A stretch of 64,000 nucleotides of DNA from JBIOJB01 sp044450465. GTDB lineage: Bacteria > Chloroflexota > Dormibacteria > Dormibacterales > Dormibacteraceae. A program made the translations under genes and the position numbers. The notes beneath the pieces are model-generated. The model searched no databases. It saw only the letters and a list, made by a program, of their open reading frames with translations, and had not been told where the DNA came from. Shown here piece by piece: positions 1-7,291 of the stretch; the first letter of the stretch is position 1; every line of letters starts with the position of its first letter. Where the stretch lies: assembly GCA_044450465.1 (NCBI GenBank), contig JBIOJB010000001.1, positions 1 to 64,000 on the forward strand, given 5' to 3'.

Positions 1-543
1 CCCCCGCCTCCTCCGCCGCCACCACTGCCCGCGTTTGGAGTCCCTACCGCCGAGTCGGCTCCGTTCGGGGCGCCACCGGAAGCACCGCCCCCTCCGCCGC
101 CGTCCGACTCGGTCTGGACGCCGTCAAGCGGGCCGCCCGACCAGGTATGGACCCCAGGTCCGCCGCAGTACGCTCCGGCGGAGCAGCTCGAGGTGATCGA
201 GTCCGAGCCTCAGTCACCGAGCCCCGGCCCCTCTTACGACATGCCGTCCGAGCCTGCGCCGGCAGCTCTGGCCGGGGCAGGCTGGTCGATCGTCGCGCCG
301 GATACGAAGCCCGATTCCATCGTCTCGGCTCCTGAGCCTCGCAAGAAGGAAAAGCGCCGTGAGCCGAATCTCACCGAGTCATGGCTGCTCGCCACAGGCG
401 ATCCGAACACCGCAGAATCGGAAGAGCCGGCTGAAACTCAGAACGTCACGCGAGCGGTCGCGCAGTACCTGATCCTGGTGGTCGGCCTGATCGCGGTGCT
501 CGTCGGCGTGCTGGTGATGGTCGCCAACTCACACGGAGCTTAG
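1..543 (+). CDS. C-terminal part of a proline-rich single-pass membrane protein (5' end outside window)
   Basis: The frame is open from base 1 with no start, so only the last 180 residues are present. The sequence opens with a run of seven prolines, has a second PPPPPP run near residue 28, then an acidic and Ser/Pro-rich stretch, a basic patch (KKEKRR) and one hydrophobic helix (YLILVVGLIAVLVGVLVM) that ends five residues before the C-terminal tail NSHGA. The layout suggests a tail-anchored or single-pass protein with a long disordered arm. I do not recognise a family. It converges with cofD and overlaps its end by 15 bp. Confidence 0.7.
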   Translation, partial: PPPPPPPPLPAFGVPTAESAPFGAPPEAPPPPPPSDSVWTPSSGPPDQVWTPGPPQYAPAEQLEVIESEPQSPSPGPSYDMPSEPAPAALAGAGWSIVAPDTKPDSIVSAPEPRKKEKRREPNLTESWLLATGDPNTAESEEPAETQNVTRAVAQYLILVVGLIAVLVGVLVMVANSHGA

Positions 544-1434
544 AATCACGCCGGCCAGGTCCCTGCCCCCATCTTTCATCACGGTGTCGCACACGATCGT
601 TCGATAGCCCAGACGTTCGATTGGTTTCGAAAGCTCCCGGTCGCGCTGGTCGAGCACGAAGACGGATGCCGATGCGATGTACATGCGGGCGACTTCGACG
701 GGCGTTGCGGGATGCCCCATCGCCACCATCATGTCGACCGTTGGGCCTTTCAACGAAGCACCTCCAACGATTGGGGTCACCGCGACCGTGCGCTCCTTTG
801 GCAATACTGACGCGACCAGCCGCAGGATCGGCGCGACGGAGATCAGCGGATTGGACGGGCCGATGATGACCAGGTCTGCGCCAGCCAGAGCGGCCAAGAC
901 CTCAGATGAGGGCTGAGCCGCGTCCAGTCCCTCGAACTCGATGCGCTCGAGCTTCGGCCCGAGCCTCTCTCGCACGAAGTACTCCTGAAACGAAAGCGGC
1001 CCACCGTCGGTCAGAAAGCGCGTCCTGACCGGCTCGTCGGTCATGGGCAGCACCTGGGCCGTGATGCCGTGCCGGCGGCATAGCTCCAGCGTCGCCTGCG
1101 TCAGCGACAGACCGCTGCGGAGAAGACTGTTGCGGGTCAGATGGGTTGCGAAATCCCTGTCACCGAGCCGAAACCAGCTGTCACCGCCGGCTCGCGCCAC
1201 CGCGTCGAGGACATTGAAGGTGTCGTCCTTCTGGCCGTACCCCGCCGCGCCGTTGAAGATTCCGGCCAACCGGTAGATGGTCGCGTCGACGTCCGGGCAT
1301 ACCAGCAAGCCGAAGAACTCATCGTCGTCGGCGGTGTTGGCGACGACCGTGAGCCGAGCCTCGGGAGAAGCAGAGCTGATGCCCGCGGCAAGCAAAGCGC
1401 CCCCGGTTCCTCCGGCGAGTACGACTACGTTCAG
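529..1434 (-). CDS. cofD: 2-phospho-L-lactate transferase (CofD/FbiA), coenzyme F420 synthesis
   Basis: Joins the phospholactate (or phosphoenolpyruvate) moiety to the deazaflavin Fo to give (dehydro)F420-0. The N-terminal nucleotide-binding loop VVVLAGGTGGA is present only if translation begins upstream of the first ordinary start (TTG at 1395). The frame is closed by a stop at 1449-1447, and between that stop and the loop the only start-like codon is CTG at 1434, which overlaps the cofE stop as CTGA and has GAGG about 9 nt upstream. I therefore place the start at 1434 (301 aa, normal for CofD). Further family features are DDDEFFGLLVCPDVD near residue 37 and VIIGPSNPLISVAPIL in the middle. 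Last gene of the fgd-cofC-cofE-cofD run. Confidence 0.92.
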   Translation of the reverse strand: MNVVVLAGGTGGALLAAGISSASPEARLTVVANTADDDEFFGLLVCPDVDATIYRLAGIFNGAAGYGQKDDTFNVLDAVARAGGDSWFRLGDRDFATHLTRNSLLRSGLSLTQATLELCRRHGITAQVLPMTDEPVRTRFLTDGGPLSFQEYFVRERLGPKLERIEFEGLDAAQPSSEVLAALAGADLVIIGPSNPLISVAPILRLVASVLPKERTVAVTPIVGGASLKGPTVDMMVAMGHPATPVEVARMYIASASVFVLDQRDRELSKPIERLGYRTIVCDTVMKDGGRDLAGVILSSV

Positions 1435-2168
1435 CGGAACAGGTCCTCACTCGCGGGCCGGATCAGATCTCGTCCCGTGCCGCTGGCTGAAGCCACGAAT
1501 CCCCGCGCGATCACCACCGGTGTGCGTCCGGTCTTGCCCATCACGAGACCTGCGGCTGCGGCAAGCTCGTCCGCCACCGCGATGACGGTGGCATGCAGTC
1601 GCTTGCCCGCGTCATCGACCGTGCCGCGGAGATCGAGAACCGCCTCCAGGCCGGCCACGCCCAGGGCCACGTTGACTATGCCCTGGCGCCAGGGCCTGCC
1701 GAACGTGTCCGCAACGATCACGCCCACGTCGGCGCCGGAGCGACGACGCAGCTCCGACCGCAGGCGTGAAGCGCTCGCATCGGGATCGAGCGGGAGCAGG
1801 CTGACCGTCTCGCTGCCGAGGACGTTTGATTGATCCACGCCTCCATTCGCGCAAACGAAGCCATGCCGGGTCTCAGTGATGAGGACCCGCTCGGAACGCA
1901 GCACCCTGACGCTCTCGTCCAGCACGACCTGGACCATTCGCGGGTCGGGTTTGGCGACAAGACGCGAGGCGATCTCCACGGCTTCCTCGCTTGCTGTGAC
2001 CGATACAAGCTCTACGAGCCGACCCTCGGACTTGGAAACGACCTTCTGCGCGACCACGACCACATCGCCTGGCTCGAGACTGGCGCGAGCGGCGATCAGA
2101 CCGCCGAGATCGTCACCAGGCCGCACCTCGGGAAGGCCGTCGACGCTGAGAAGCTCGAGGCGCCTCAC
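1431..2168 (-). CDS. cofE: Coenzyme F420-0:L-glutamate ligase (CofE / FbiB N-terminal domain)
   Basis: GTP-dependent ligase that adds the glutamate tail to F420-0. It is 245 aa, so it is the stand-alone CofE form; the C-terminal nitroreductase-like FMN domain of actinobacterial FbiB is absent. Visible family features are VVVAQKVVSKSEG near residue 40, the segment RHGFVCANGGVDQSN near 101 and the metal/GTP region GVIVADTFGRPWRQG near 149. GTG start with a 4-nt GTGA overlap to the cofC stop, so the two are translationally coupled. If dehydro-F420-0 is made in this organism, the reductase normally supplied by the FbiB C-terminus must come from another gene. Confidence 0.93.
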   Translation of the reverse strand: MRRLELLSVDGLPEVRPGDDLGGLIAARASLEPGDVVVVAQKVVSKSEGRLVELVSVTASEEAVEIASRLVAKPDPRMVQVVLDESVRVLRSERVLITETRHGFVCANGGVDQSNVLGSETVSLLPLDPDASASRLRSELRRRSGADVGVIVADTFGRPWRQGIVNVALGVAGLEAVLDLRGTVDDAGKRLHATVIAVADELAAAAGLVMGKTGRTPVVIARGFVASASGTGRDLIRPASEDLFR

Positions 2169-2761
2169 ACCGCGTGGCGCAGCCGGTCGAGGTCGTCAGG
2201 TTCGTCGAGGTCGAGGGCCATGGCGTCAGAGTGGTGGATCACGAAACCGACCCCTCGACTCTCCGCCTCGTGGCGAAACCCTGCCAGCGAGTCATCGCCG
2301 AAGTGAAGGCCGAGCGCCGCGGGCGGACGCAGATAGAGCGCGTTGGTTCCGCCGCGCCCAACGGCCGGAACCGCCACCGCGACAGGCTCACTTGAACGGG
2401 CGGCGACGGACAGCAGCTCGCGGACGGAATCCGGCGTCACCAGAGGCAGGTCGCTCGACAGCACCAACACCGCCTCAGCTCCGGCCGCAAGCGCGTGGTC
2501 AATGCCCCGGCGCGCGGCCACGTTCTGCCCTTCCTGCCGTGGCTCGACAAGGACTTCGGCGCCCGACGCGCGCGCGGCCGACGCCGCTTCCACCCCGCCT
2601 GCAACGGCCAGCACGTGGTCACCGGCAGAAGCCGCGGCCAAGGCGAGGCGCGCGTTCTTCAGCGCAAGTGCCCTGCGTGACCTCGGATCAAGAGCCGGCG
2701 TCAGGCGTTGCTTCGCCGTGCCGAAGTCCTTGATGAGGACGATCACCCAGGTCAAGCCCAT
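2165..2761 (-). CDS. cofC: 2-phospho-L-lactate / PEP guanylyltransferase (CofC/FbiD)
   Basis: MobA-like nucleotidyltransferase that activates phospholactate or phosphoenolpyruvate with GTP for CofD. The protein begins MGLTWVIVLIKDFGTAKQRL; KxxxxAKxRL is the typical N-terminal nucleotide loop of CofC, and VLVLSSDLPLVTPD near residue 88 carries the metal-binding Asp. I chose ATG 2761 because it gives this exact N-terminus, with AGGA 6 nt upstream. That ribosome site is part of a 13-bp inverted repeat whose other arm lies at the fgd stop codon. Belongs with cofE and cofD, which follow with 4-nt overlaps. Confidence 0.92.
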   Translation of the reverse strand: MGLTWVIVLIKDFGTAKQRLTPALDPRSRRALALKNARLALAAASAGDHVLAVAGGVEAASAARASGAEVLVEPRQEGQNVAARRGIDHALAAGAEAVLVLSSDLPLVTPDSVRELLSVAARSSEPVAVAVPAVGRGGTNALYLRPPAALGLHFGDDSLAGFRHEAESRGVGFVIHHSDAMALDLDEPDDLDRLRHAV

Positions 2762-2762
2762 C

Positions 2763-2956
2763 AGTGTCCTGCACCTGAGGTTAGTGAGCAAAGTCGCGGC
2801 ACCGCCGGTCGGTGCCAAGGCAGGGGTGGCGCGACGAGGAATGCGTCGATGGACGCCTGACGAGAAGCGCCGGGCCCCCTAACGAAGGCATCAGGGCTGC
2901 AAGCCCCCGACTGACGGGGCCGATGAATTTGCCACGAATTTCTGGTGCAGGACACT
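2763..2956. repeat. 13-bp inverted repeat enclosing a structured 168-nt spacer between fgd and cofC
   Basis: AGTGTCCTGCACC at 2763-2775 is the exact reverse complement of GGTGCAGGACACT at 2944-2956. On the minus-strand transcript the first arm shares the AG of the fgd stop codon and the second contains the AGGA of the cofC ribosome site. The spacer holds a perfect 7-bp hairpin (2798-2804 with 2810-2816) and a GGGCT/AGCCC hairpin near 2895. It may be a folded regulatory RNA or a small MITE-like insertion; no target duplication is obvious. Confidence 0.6.
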
Positions 2957-3965
2957 AGCCCCACCCTTTGCGGATTCGAGGAAGGATCTGCGATCCGTAC
3001 AGCTCAAGAAAGCGCACCTGGTCGTCGCCTGGGTGGTGGAACACCAGGTGATTGAAGCCCAGATCGAGGTACGGACGGAGTTGCTCGATGTGCTCTTCAG
3101 GATCGTTTGAGACCAGCCAGCGCAGGTGGGCTATGTCCTCGACGCCACGAGCGAGCCGCTCCATCTCGCGAGGATCGCCCACACCGGTCTTTGCCTCAGC
3201 AGGCAGCGCCAGCGCGGCCCATATCTTGGTGTCCTCCAGAGCCTTCGCACGGTCGGTGTCGTACGACACTTTGATCTCGATCATCTTGTCCAGGTCCGCC
3301 ACGTCGCGCCCCGCTTCTTTGGCGCCGCCGGCGAACGAGGGGAGCAACTGCTCGGCGTAGAGCTCCATTCCCTTGCCTGAGGTGCAGATGAGGCCGTCAG
3401 CCACCCTGCCGGCGAACTTCGCCACCTGTGGCCCTCCGGCACTCACATAGAGGGGAACCGGCTGCGCCGGCCGGTCGTAAATGGTGGCGTTGCGAGTGTG
3501 AAAGTACTCGCCATCGAAGGTGACGGATTCCTCCGCGTACAGGCGCTTGATGAGCGCCACCGCCTCACGGAGACGGGCGAACCGTTCCCTGTTGTCGGGC
3601 CACGGGATGCCGAGCGCGCCCTCGTTGAGATGTTCGCCAGAACCGACGCCGAGGATCATGCGACCTGGATTCAGTGACGCGAGCGTGCCGAAGGCCTGGG
3701 CCACGATGGCGGGGTGATAGCGAAGCGTGGGCGTCGCAACCGACGTGCCGAGGACCACGCGACTGGTTCGCTCGCCTGCCGCTCCAAGCCAGGCGAACGC
3801 AAACGGCGCGTGACCGTCTGAATGGCGCCACGGCTGGAAGTGATCGCTGACGAAAACGCTGTCGAATCCGCTGGCCTCGGCGGCGAGCGCGAAATCGAGG
3901 AGCTTGCGCGGGCCGAACTGCTCGGCGGACGCCTTGTAACCAAGCCGCAGCCTGGGAGTAGCCAT
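2955..3965 (-). CDS. fgd: F420-dependent glucose-6-phosphate dehydrogenase (Fgd1-like)
   Basis: Oxidises glucose-6-phosphate to 6-phosphogluconolactone and reduces F420 in the cytosol. The protein is 336 aa, the same length as mycobacterial Fgd1, and starts MATPRLRLGYKASAEQF. The residues known to matter in Fgd1 are all in place: Glu15, His42 and Trp46 (in SDHFQPWRH), Glu111 (GSGEHLNE), and the phosphate-binding Lys in CTSGKGMELY. The C-terminal NHLVFHHPGDDQ also matches. The start ATG 3965 lies 2 nt after the stop of a small membrane protein. It heads the F420 synthesis genes, so the cofactor and its main reductant are made together. Confidence 0.93.
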   Translation of the reverse strand: MATPRLRLGYKASAEQFGPRKLLDFALAAEASGFDSVFVSDHFQPWRHSDGHAPFAFAWLGAAGERTSRVVLGTSVATPTLRYHPAIVAQAFGTLASLNPGRMILGVGSGEHLNEGALGIPWPDNRERFARLREAVALIKRLYAEESVTFDGEYFHTRNATIYDRPAQPVPLYVSAGGPQVAKFAGRVADGLICTSGKGMELYAEQLLPSFAGGAKEAGRDVADLDKMIEIKVSYDTDRAKALEDTKIWAALALPAEAKTGVGDPREMERLARGVEDIAHLRWLVSNDPEEHIEQLRPYLDLGFNHLVFHHPGDDQVRFLELYGSQILPRIRKGWG

Positions 3966-3967
3966 TC

Positions 3968-4156
3968 TCAGCCGCGCTTGGTGTAACGCTTCCAACTGAA
4001 CGCGACGCCTCCGGCGGCGGCGGCGACGACCACGACCCCCAGCGCGATGAGGCTATGCTCGTCGAGGCTGCCCAACGCACCGGCGGTCATGACCACGAAC
4101 ATTCCCACGGCCAGGAGCATCATCAAGACCAAAGTGATGGCGCGGTGGATCTTCAC
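3968..4156 (-). CDS. Small two-helix membrane protein
   Basis: A 62-residue protein with two hydrophobic helices (ITLVLMMLLAVGMFVVMTAGAL and ALGVVVVAAAAGGVAF) joined by a short SLDEHS loop and ending in a basic tail (WKRYTKRG). GTG 4156 is preferred over GTG 4165 because GGGAAGG lies 8 nt before it. It is the first gene of the run that continues with fgd, 2 nt downstream, so it may be co-transcribed with F420 genes. No family is recognised. Confidence 0.65.
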   Translation of the reverse strand: MKIHRAITLVLMMLLAVGMFVVMTAGALGSLDEHSLIALGVVVVAAAAGGVAFSWKRYTKRG

Positions 4157-4187
4157 TATCGCCACCTTCCCCCGGCGAACACCGGGT

Positions 4188-4193
4188 TAGCTT
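4188..4193 (+). promoter_or_regulatory. Leaderless-type -10 element (TAGCTT) for birA
   Basis: TAGCTT ends 7 nt before the GTG start of birA, and there is no Shine-Dalgarno sequence. This spacing places the transcription start at the start codon. Confidence 0.45.
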
Positions 4194-4200
4194 ACCGGCC

Positions 4201-4824
4201 GTGGATCGACCGATGGCTTGGGTCGTGAGGCTCCCGTCCGTGACTTCCACGCAGGACGTTGCACGCGATCTGCCCATCGGTTTCGCAGTGATCGCCGATC
4301 ATCAGAGCGCGGGCCGAGGACGCCTGGACCACCGATGGGACTCACCCGCCGGCACCTCCCTTCTGGTCTCCTTCGTGCTCCACCCCAACCCGCTTCTCAG
4401 TCTCGCCGCGGGCGTGGCCGCCGCTCAGGCTTGCGGACCGGAAGTCCGCCTGAAGTGGCCCAACGACCTCCTCCTGGGCGGATGCAAGCTTGGCGGCATC
4501 CTCGTGGAGGCGACTCCCGAGAAGGCGGTGTGCGGCATCGGCATCAATCTCGACTGGGCGCCGGTGGGAGGGGCCGCCCTGCACGAGCCACGCGAAGAGG
4601 TCTTCATGCGACTCGCTGCAGAGATCGAACACTGGAGCTCGGCCCAGCCGAGCGCTGTGCTCGACGGCTGGAGGCGTCTGTCGGACACCCTGGGCCGGCG
4701 GGTCCGGGTTCAGCTGCCGGACCGAGTGATCGAGGGCATCGCGCAGGAACTCGGTACCCGAGGCGAGCTCATCGTGGACGGAATCCCCATCGCCGCGGGG
4801 AGCGTCACGCACCTACCAGCCTGA
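4201..4824 (+). CDS. birA: Biotin--[acetyl-CoA-carboxylase] ligase
   Basis: Activates biotin as biotinyl-AMP and attaches it to the biotin carrier lysine of carboxylases. At 207 aa it is the short class I form with no DNA-binding domain. Visible features are the N-terminal STQD (substrate contact), the biotin loop SAGRGRLDHRW near residue 36, KWPNDLLL near 82, and KLGGILVE near 94; the remaining C-terminal 50 residues form the small SH3-like domain. The GTG start follows a -10-like TAGCTT by 7 nt. It converges on the sirtuin gene and overlaps it by 20 bp. Confidence 0.93.
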   Translation: MDRPMAWVVRLPSVTSTQDVARDLPIGFAVIADHQSAGRGRLDHRWDSPAGTSLLVSFVLHPNPLLSLAAGVAAAQACGPEVRLKWPNDLLLGGCKLGGILVEATPEKAVCGIGINLDWAPVGGAALHEPREEVFMRLAAEIEHWSSAQPSAVLDGWRRLSDTLGRRVRVQLPDRVIEGIAQELGTRGELIVDGIPIAAGSVTHLPA

Positions 4825-5548
4825 CGAGCTCGGGCAGGATCGTGCCGGACTGTCCCCGCACGACCGCATCTGCGACCGAGTCGAGCGGGGTGGGCTCGGC
4901 GTTGACCACGATGAGCCTGGCTCCCGACCTAATCGCAATGATCGGGATCTCAGCGGCCGGGTAAACGACCAGCGATGAGCCGACCACCAGCATCACATCC
5001 GCGTCGCGTGCAAGCTCGATCGCCTGACGTATCGCTTCGAGCGGCAGAGCCTCGCCGAACAGCACGACCGCCGGCTTGAGACGAGCACCACCGCACTGGC
5101 GGCACCGAGGCGGCATCTCTGAATCCAACCTCGTCTGGACTTCGGAGCGGAGCTCACGTGCGTCGCAATCGAGGCAGGTCACGGTGCGGCCAGAGCCATG
5201 GAGCTCGATGACCCGTCTGCTGCCCGAGTCCTGGTGGAGCCCGTCCGTGTTCTGGGTGACGACCGCCGACAGGTGCCCCGCGGCTTCGAGCCGGGCAAGC
5301 GCCGTGTGGCCCGCATTCGGCGTGGCGGCCATCACCACGCGGCCTCGTTCTTTCGCGACAGCCCAGTACGCACCTGGGTCGGCCAGGAAGTAGCCGATCG
5401 ACGCCACCTTGACCGGGTCGACCTTTGTCCAGAGACCGTGGTGCCCTCGGAATGCGGGGATGCCGCTCTCTACCGAGACGCCGGCACCGGTCAACGCGAC
5501 GCCTCGACTCGCAGAGGCGATCAGCTCCGCAGCAATTTGCAGTGTCAC
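4805..5548 (-). CDS. cobB: SIR2-family NAD-dependent protein deacylase
   Basis: Removes acyl groups from lysines using NAD. It is 247 aa. The NAD site reads ALTGAGVSVESGIPAFRG near residue 18, TQNTDGLHQ near 98, and the catalytic His is in VIELHGS. The zinc ribbon has the pairs CLDC and CRQC about 25 residues apart. GSSLVVYPAAEIP near 192 is the C-terminal Rossmann motif. The Ala-Tyr-Arg pattern that marks desuccinylases is not clear, so deacetylase is the safer call. It is divergent from the MFS gene at 5584. Confidence 0.92.
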   Translation of the reverse strand: MTLQIAAELIASASRGVALTGAGVSVESGIPAFRGHHGLWTKVDPVKVASIGYFLADPGAYWAVAKERGRVVMAATPNAGHTALARLEAAGHLSAVVTQNTDGLHQDSGSRRVIELHGSGRTVTCLDCDARELRSEVQTRLDSEMPPRCRQCGGARLKPAVVLFGEALPLEAIRQAIELARDADVMLVVGSSLVVYPAAEIPIIAIRSGARLIVVNAEPTPLDSVADAVVRGQSGTILPELVRLVGA

Positions 5549-5571
5549 CTGGCCCGCGAATCCATGCCGGG

Positions 5572-5577
5572 TATGTT
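5572..5577 (+). promoter_or_regulatory. Leaderless-type -10 element (TATGTT) for the MFS gene
   Basis: TATGTT is followed by six bases and then GTG 5584. It supports starting the transporter at 5584 rather than at upstream in-frame ATG codons. Confidence 0.45.
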
Positions 5578-5583
5578 AGGAAC

Positions 5584-6792
5584 GTGATCCGATCGGCCCT
5601 GCGCTCGCGAACGCTGCCGATCTACGTCGCTTCGGGTGCCACCTTCGCGGCGCTCGCGGCGCGCGGCCTGACCGTCCCGCTGTACGCACATGACCTCGGT
5701 GCCTCCCGTTTCGAGGTGGGAGCGCTCTTCTCGGTATCGACGCTGGCCGCGGCGGCCCTTTCGCTGCCGGCCGGGCTGCTGGTCGACCGCTATGGCCCGC
5801 GCACCCTGCTCGGGCTGTCCTTCGCCCTCTCCGCGGCATCCCAGCTTGCCATTGCGTTCACGCCAAGCGTGGGCCCACTTTTCATCTGGCAGGTGGTTGG
5901 GGGCCTCGCCGGCGGGGCGCAGCAGGCAGCCCTCTTCAGCGCGGTGACCGAATCAGTGCCCGGCGGACGTCTCGGGCGAGCCATGGGCTGGCTCACCTTC
6001 TCCATGCAGACCGGCTTTTTCGTCGGACCGACCATCGCGGGCCTGGCCCTCCGGTGGATCGATGTGCGGACAGACATCGCGGTGACGACGGCGATCCTGG
6101 TCGTGACGATCCCGGGCGTGATCGCGGCCAGCGGCACGCGCCAGAGCTCCGGCCACGGGTTCTCGCTCAGGGGACCCCTGCGGTCGCTTGTCACTCAACG
6201 CTCGTTCGTTCCCGTGACGATCGGCCTGGTGGCTGCGACACTGACCTGGGGAACACTGGGCGCTTTCCTTCCGGTGTTCGCGAAAGAATCGCTCGGTCTT
6301 CCGAGCTCGCAGATCGGTTACCTGCTCGCGCTTCAGGCCGTCGCCAACGGCCTGTCTCGTCCGCCGAGCGGCCGGATGGTCGATCGCGCCCGCCACCGCT
6401 GGCCGATCGTCTTCACCGGCGTGATGGGCTGGTCCATCGCCTCGGTCGTGCTCGTGCACGTCTCTGGATTCGTCGGTCCGGCTGCCGTGCTGGTGCTCGG
6501 AACCCCGTTCATGGCGGCCGCCTTTGTCGCGATGGGCGTGGTCTTCGGAGACCTTTCAGCCGCGTCGACGCGCGGCGTGACGATGGGGATGTGCGGAACG
6601 ATCCTTTTCCTGGGACTCTCCGCCGGACCGCTGATCTTCGGGCCGGTGGTGCAGAGCTCCGGCTACGCAGCCGGCTTCACGGCGTGCGCCGTGACCGCGG
6701 CTTTCCTTGCGGTCGTGATGGCGGCGTTCCACGCGGAGCCATTAAGGCGCCGCGGCGCGGTGCCCCTGCCGCCTGCTGCGCCAGGAACTTGA
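5584..6792 (+). CDS. MFS transporter, 12-helix drug/metabolite exporter type
   Basis: A 402-aa major facilitator with about twelve hydrophobic helices. The helix 2-3 loop contains GLLVDRYGPRTLLG (the G-x3-D-R-x-G motif A), and the equivalent second-half loop reads RPPSGRMVDRARHRWP. Helix 5 holds GPTIAGLALR. The frame is open further upstream, but the residues before 5584 are Arg-rich and unlike a transporter N-terminus, and TATGTT lies 6 nt before GTG 5584. The substrate cannot be read from sequence. The 3' end overlaps the convergent NUDIX gene by 116 bp. Confidence 0.88.
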   Translation: MIRSALRSRTLPIYVASGATFAALAARGLTVPLYAHDLGASRFEVGALFSVSTLAAAALSLPAGLLVDRYGPRTLLGLSFALSAASQLAIAFTPSVGPLFIWQVVGGLAGGAQQAALFSAVTESVPGGRLGRAMGWLTFSMQTGFFVGPTIAGLALRWIDVRTDIAVTTAILVVTIPGVIAASGTRQSSGHGFSLRGPLRSLVTQRSFVPVTIGLVAATLTWGTLGAFLPVFAKESLGLPSSQIGYLLALQAVANGLSRPPSGRMVDRARHRWPIVFTGVMGWSIASVVLVHVSGFVGPAAVLVLGTPFMAAAFVAMGVVFGDLSAASTRGVTMGMCGTILFLGLSAGPLIFGPVVQSSGYAAGFTACAVTAAFLAVVMAAFHAEPLRRRGAVPLPPAAPGT

Positions 6793-7270
6793 CGTATTCG
6801 TCCAGCACTGCGTGGTGGCTGGGGAAAGCAAGGGCGGGCAGAGCATCGACTGGAAAAACTCCGACTTCGAGCATTTCGTCTCCGGCCTGCGGCGAGGACC
6901 CGGCCGCGAGGCGGCCTCGATACGCGATTCCGACCATGCTCGACGCGTCGGTCTTTGCGATGTGGAAGACACCCAGCAGAGCGGTCAGCTCGACCTCGGC
7001 TCGAATCTCCTCCAGGCATTCGCGGACGGCGGCGGCTGCGGGATCCTCATCTGCGTTGACGAAACCCCCGGGAAGACACCAAAGGCCGTAGCCGGGCTCG
7101 ATGGCCCGCCGGCCGAGTACGACTCCCTCACCGCTTTCGACGACGACCGCCGTCGCGACCTTCGGGTCGTGCCACAGAATGAAGCTGTCACGAGGGCAGC
7201 CTTCCACCTCGCGCCCGTCCACCATCCTCGGCACGAGCTCGGTTCCGCAATTGACGCAGAAATGAGCCAC
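6677..7270 (-). CDS. NUDIX hydrolase with N-terminal zinc ribbon
   Basis: A 197-aa protein. Residues 1-30 carry CVNC and a later Cys (GCPRD), a small zinc ribbon like that of NudC/NADH pyrophosphatases. The NUDIX box runs from about residue 68: GFVNADEDPAAAAVRECLEE, which fits GX5EX7REUXEE. It is expected to cleave a nucleoside diphosphate linked to another group; the substrate is unknown. The last 30 residues are Arg/Pro-rich and lie in the overlap with the convergent transporter gene, so the tail may be unstructured. GTG start. Confidence 0.86.
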   Translation of the reverse strand: MAHFCVNCGTELVPRMVDGREVEGCPRDSFILWHDPKVATAVVVESGEGVVLGRRAIEPGYGLWCLPGGFVNADEDPAAAAVRECLEEIRAEVELTALLGVFHIAKTDASSMVGIAYRGRLAAGSSPQAGDEMLEVGVFPVDALPALAFPSHHAVLDEYVKFLAQQAAGAPRRGALMAPRGTPPSRPQGKPRSRRTP

Positions 7271-7291
7271 CAGCTACCGTCCGCACGAACT

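Noticed and set aside
2763..2956. Inverted repeat as termini of an insertion sequence
   Set aside because: No transposase frame between the arms and no clear target duplication; kept as a structured repeat or possible MITE instead.
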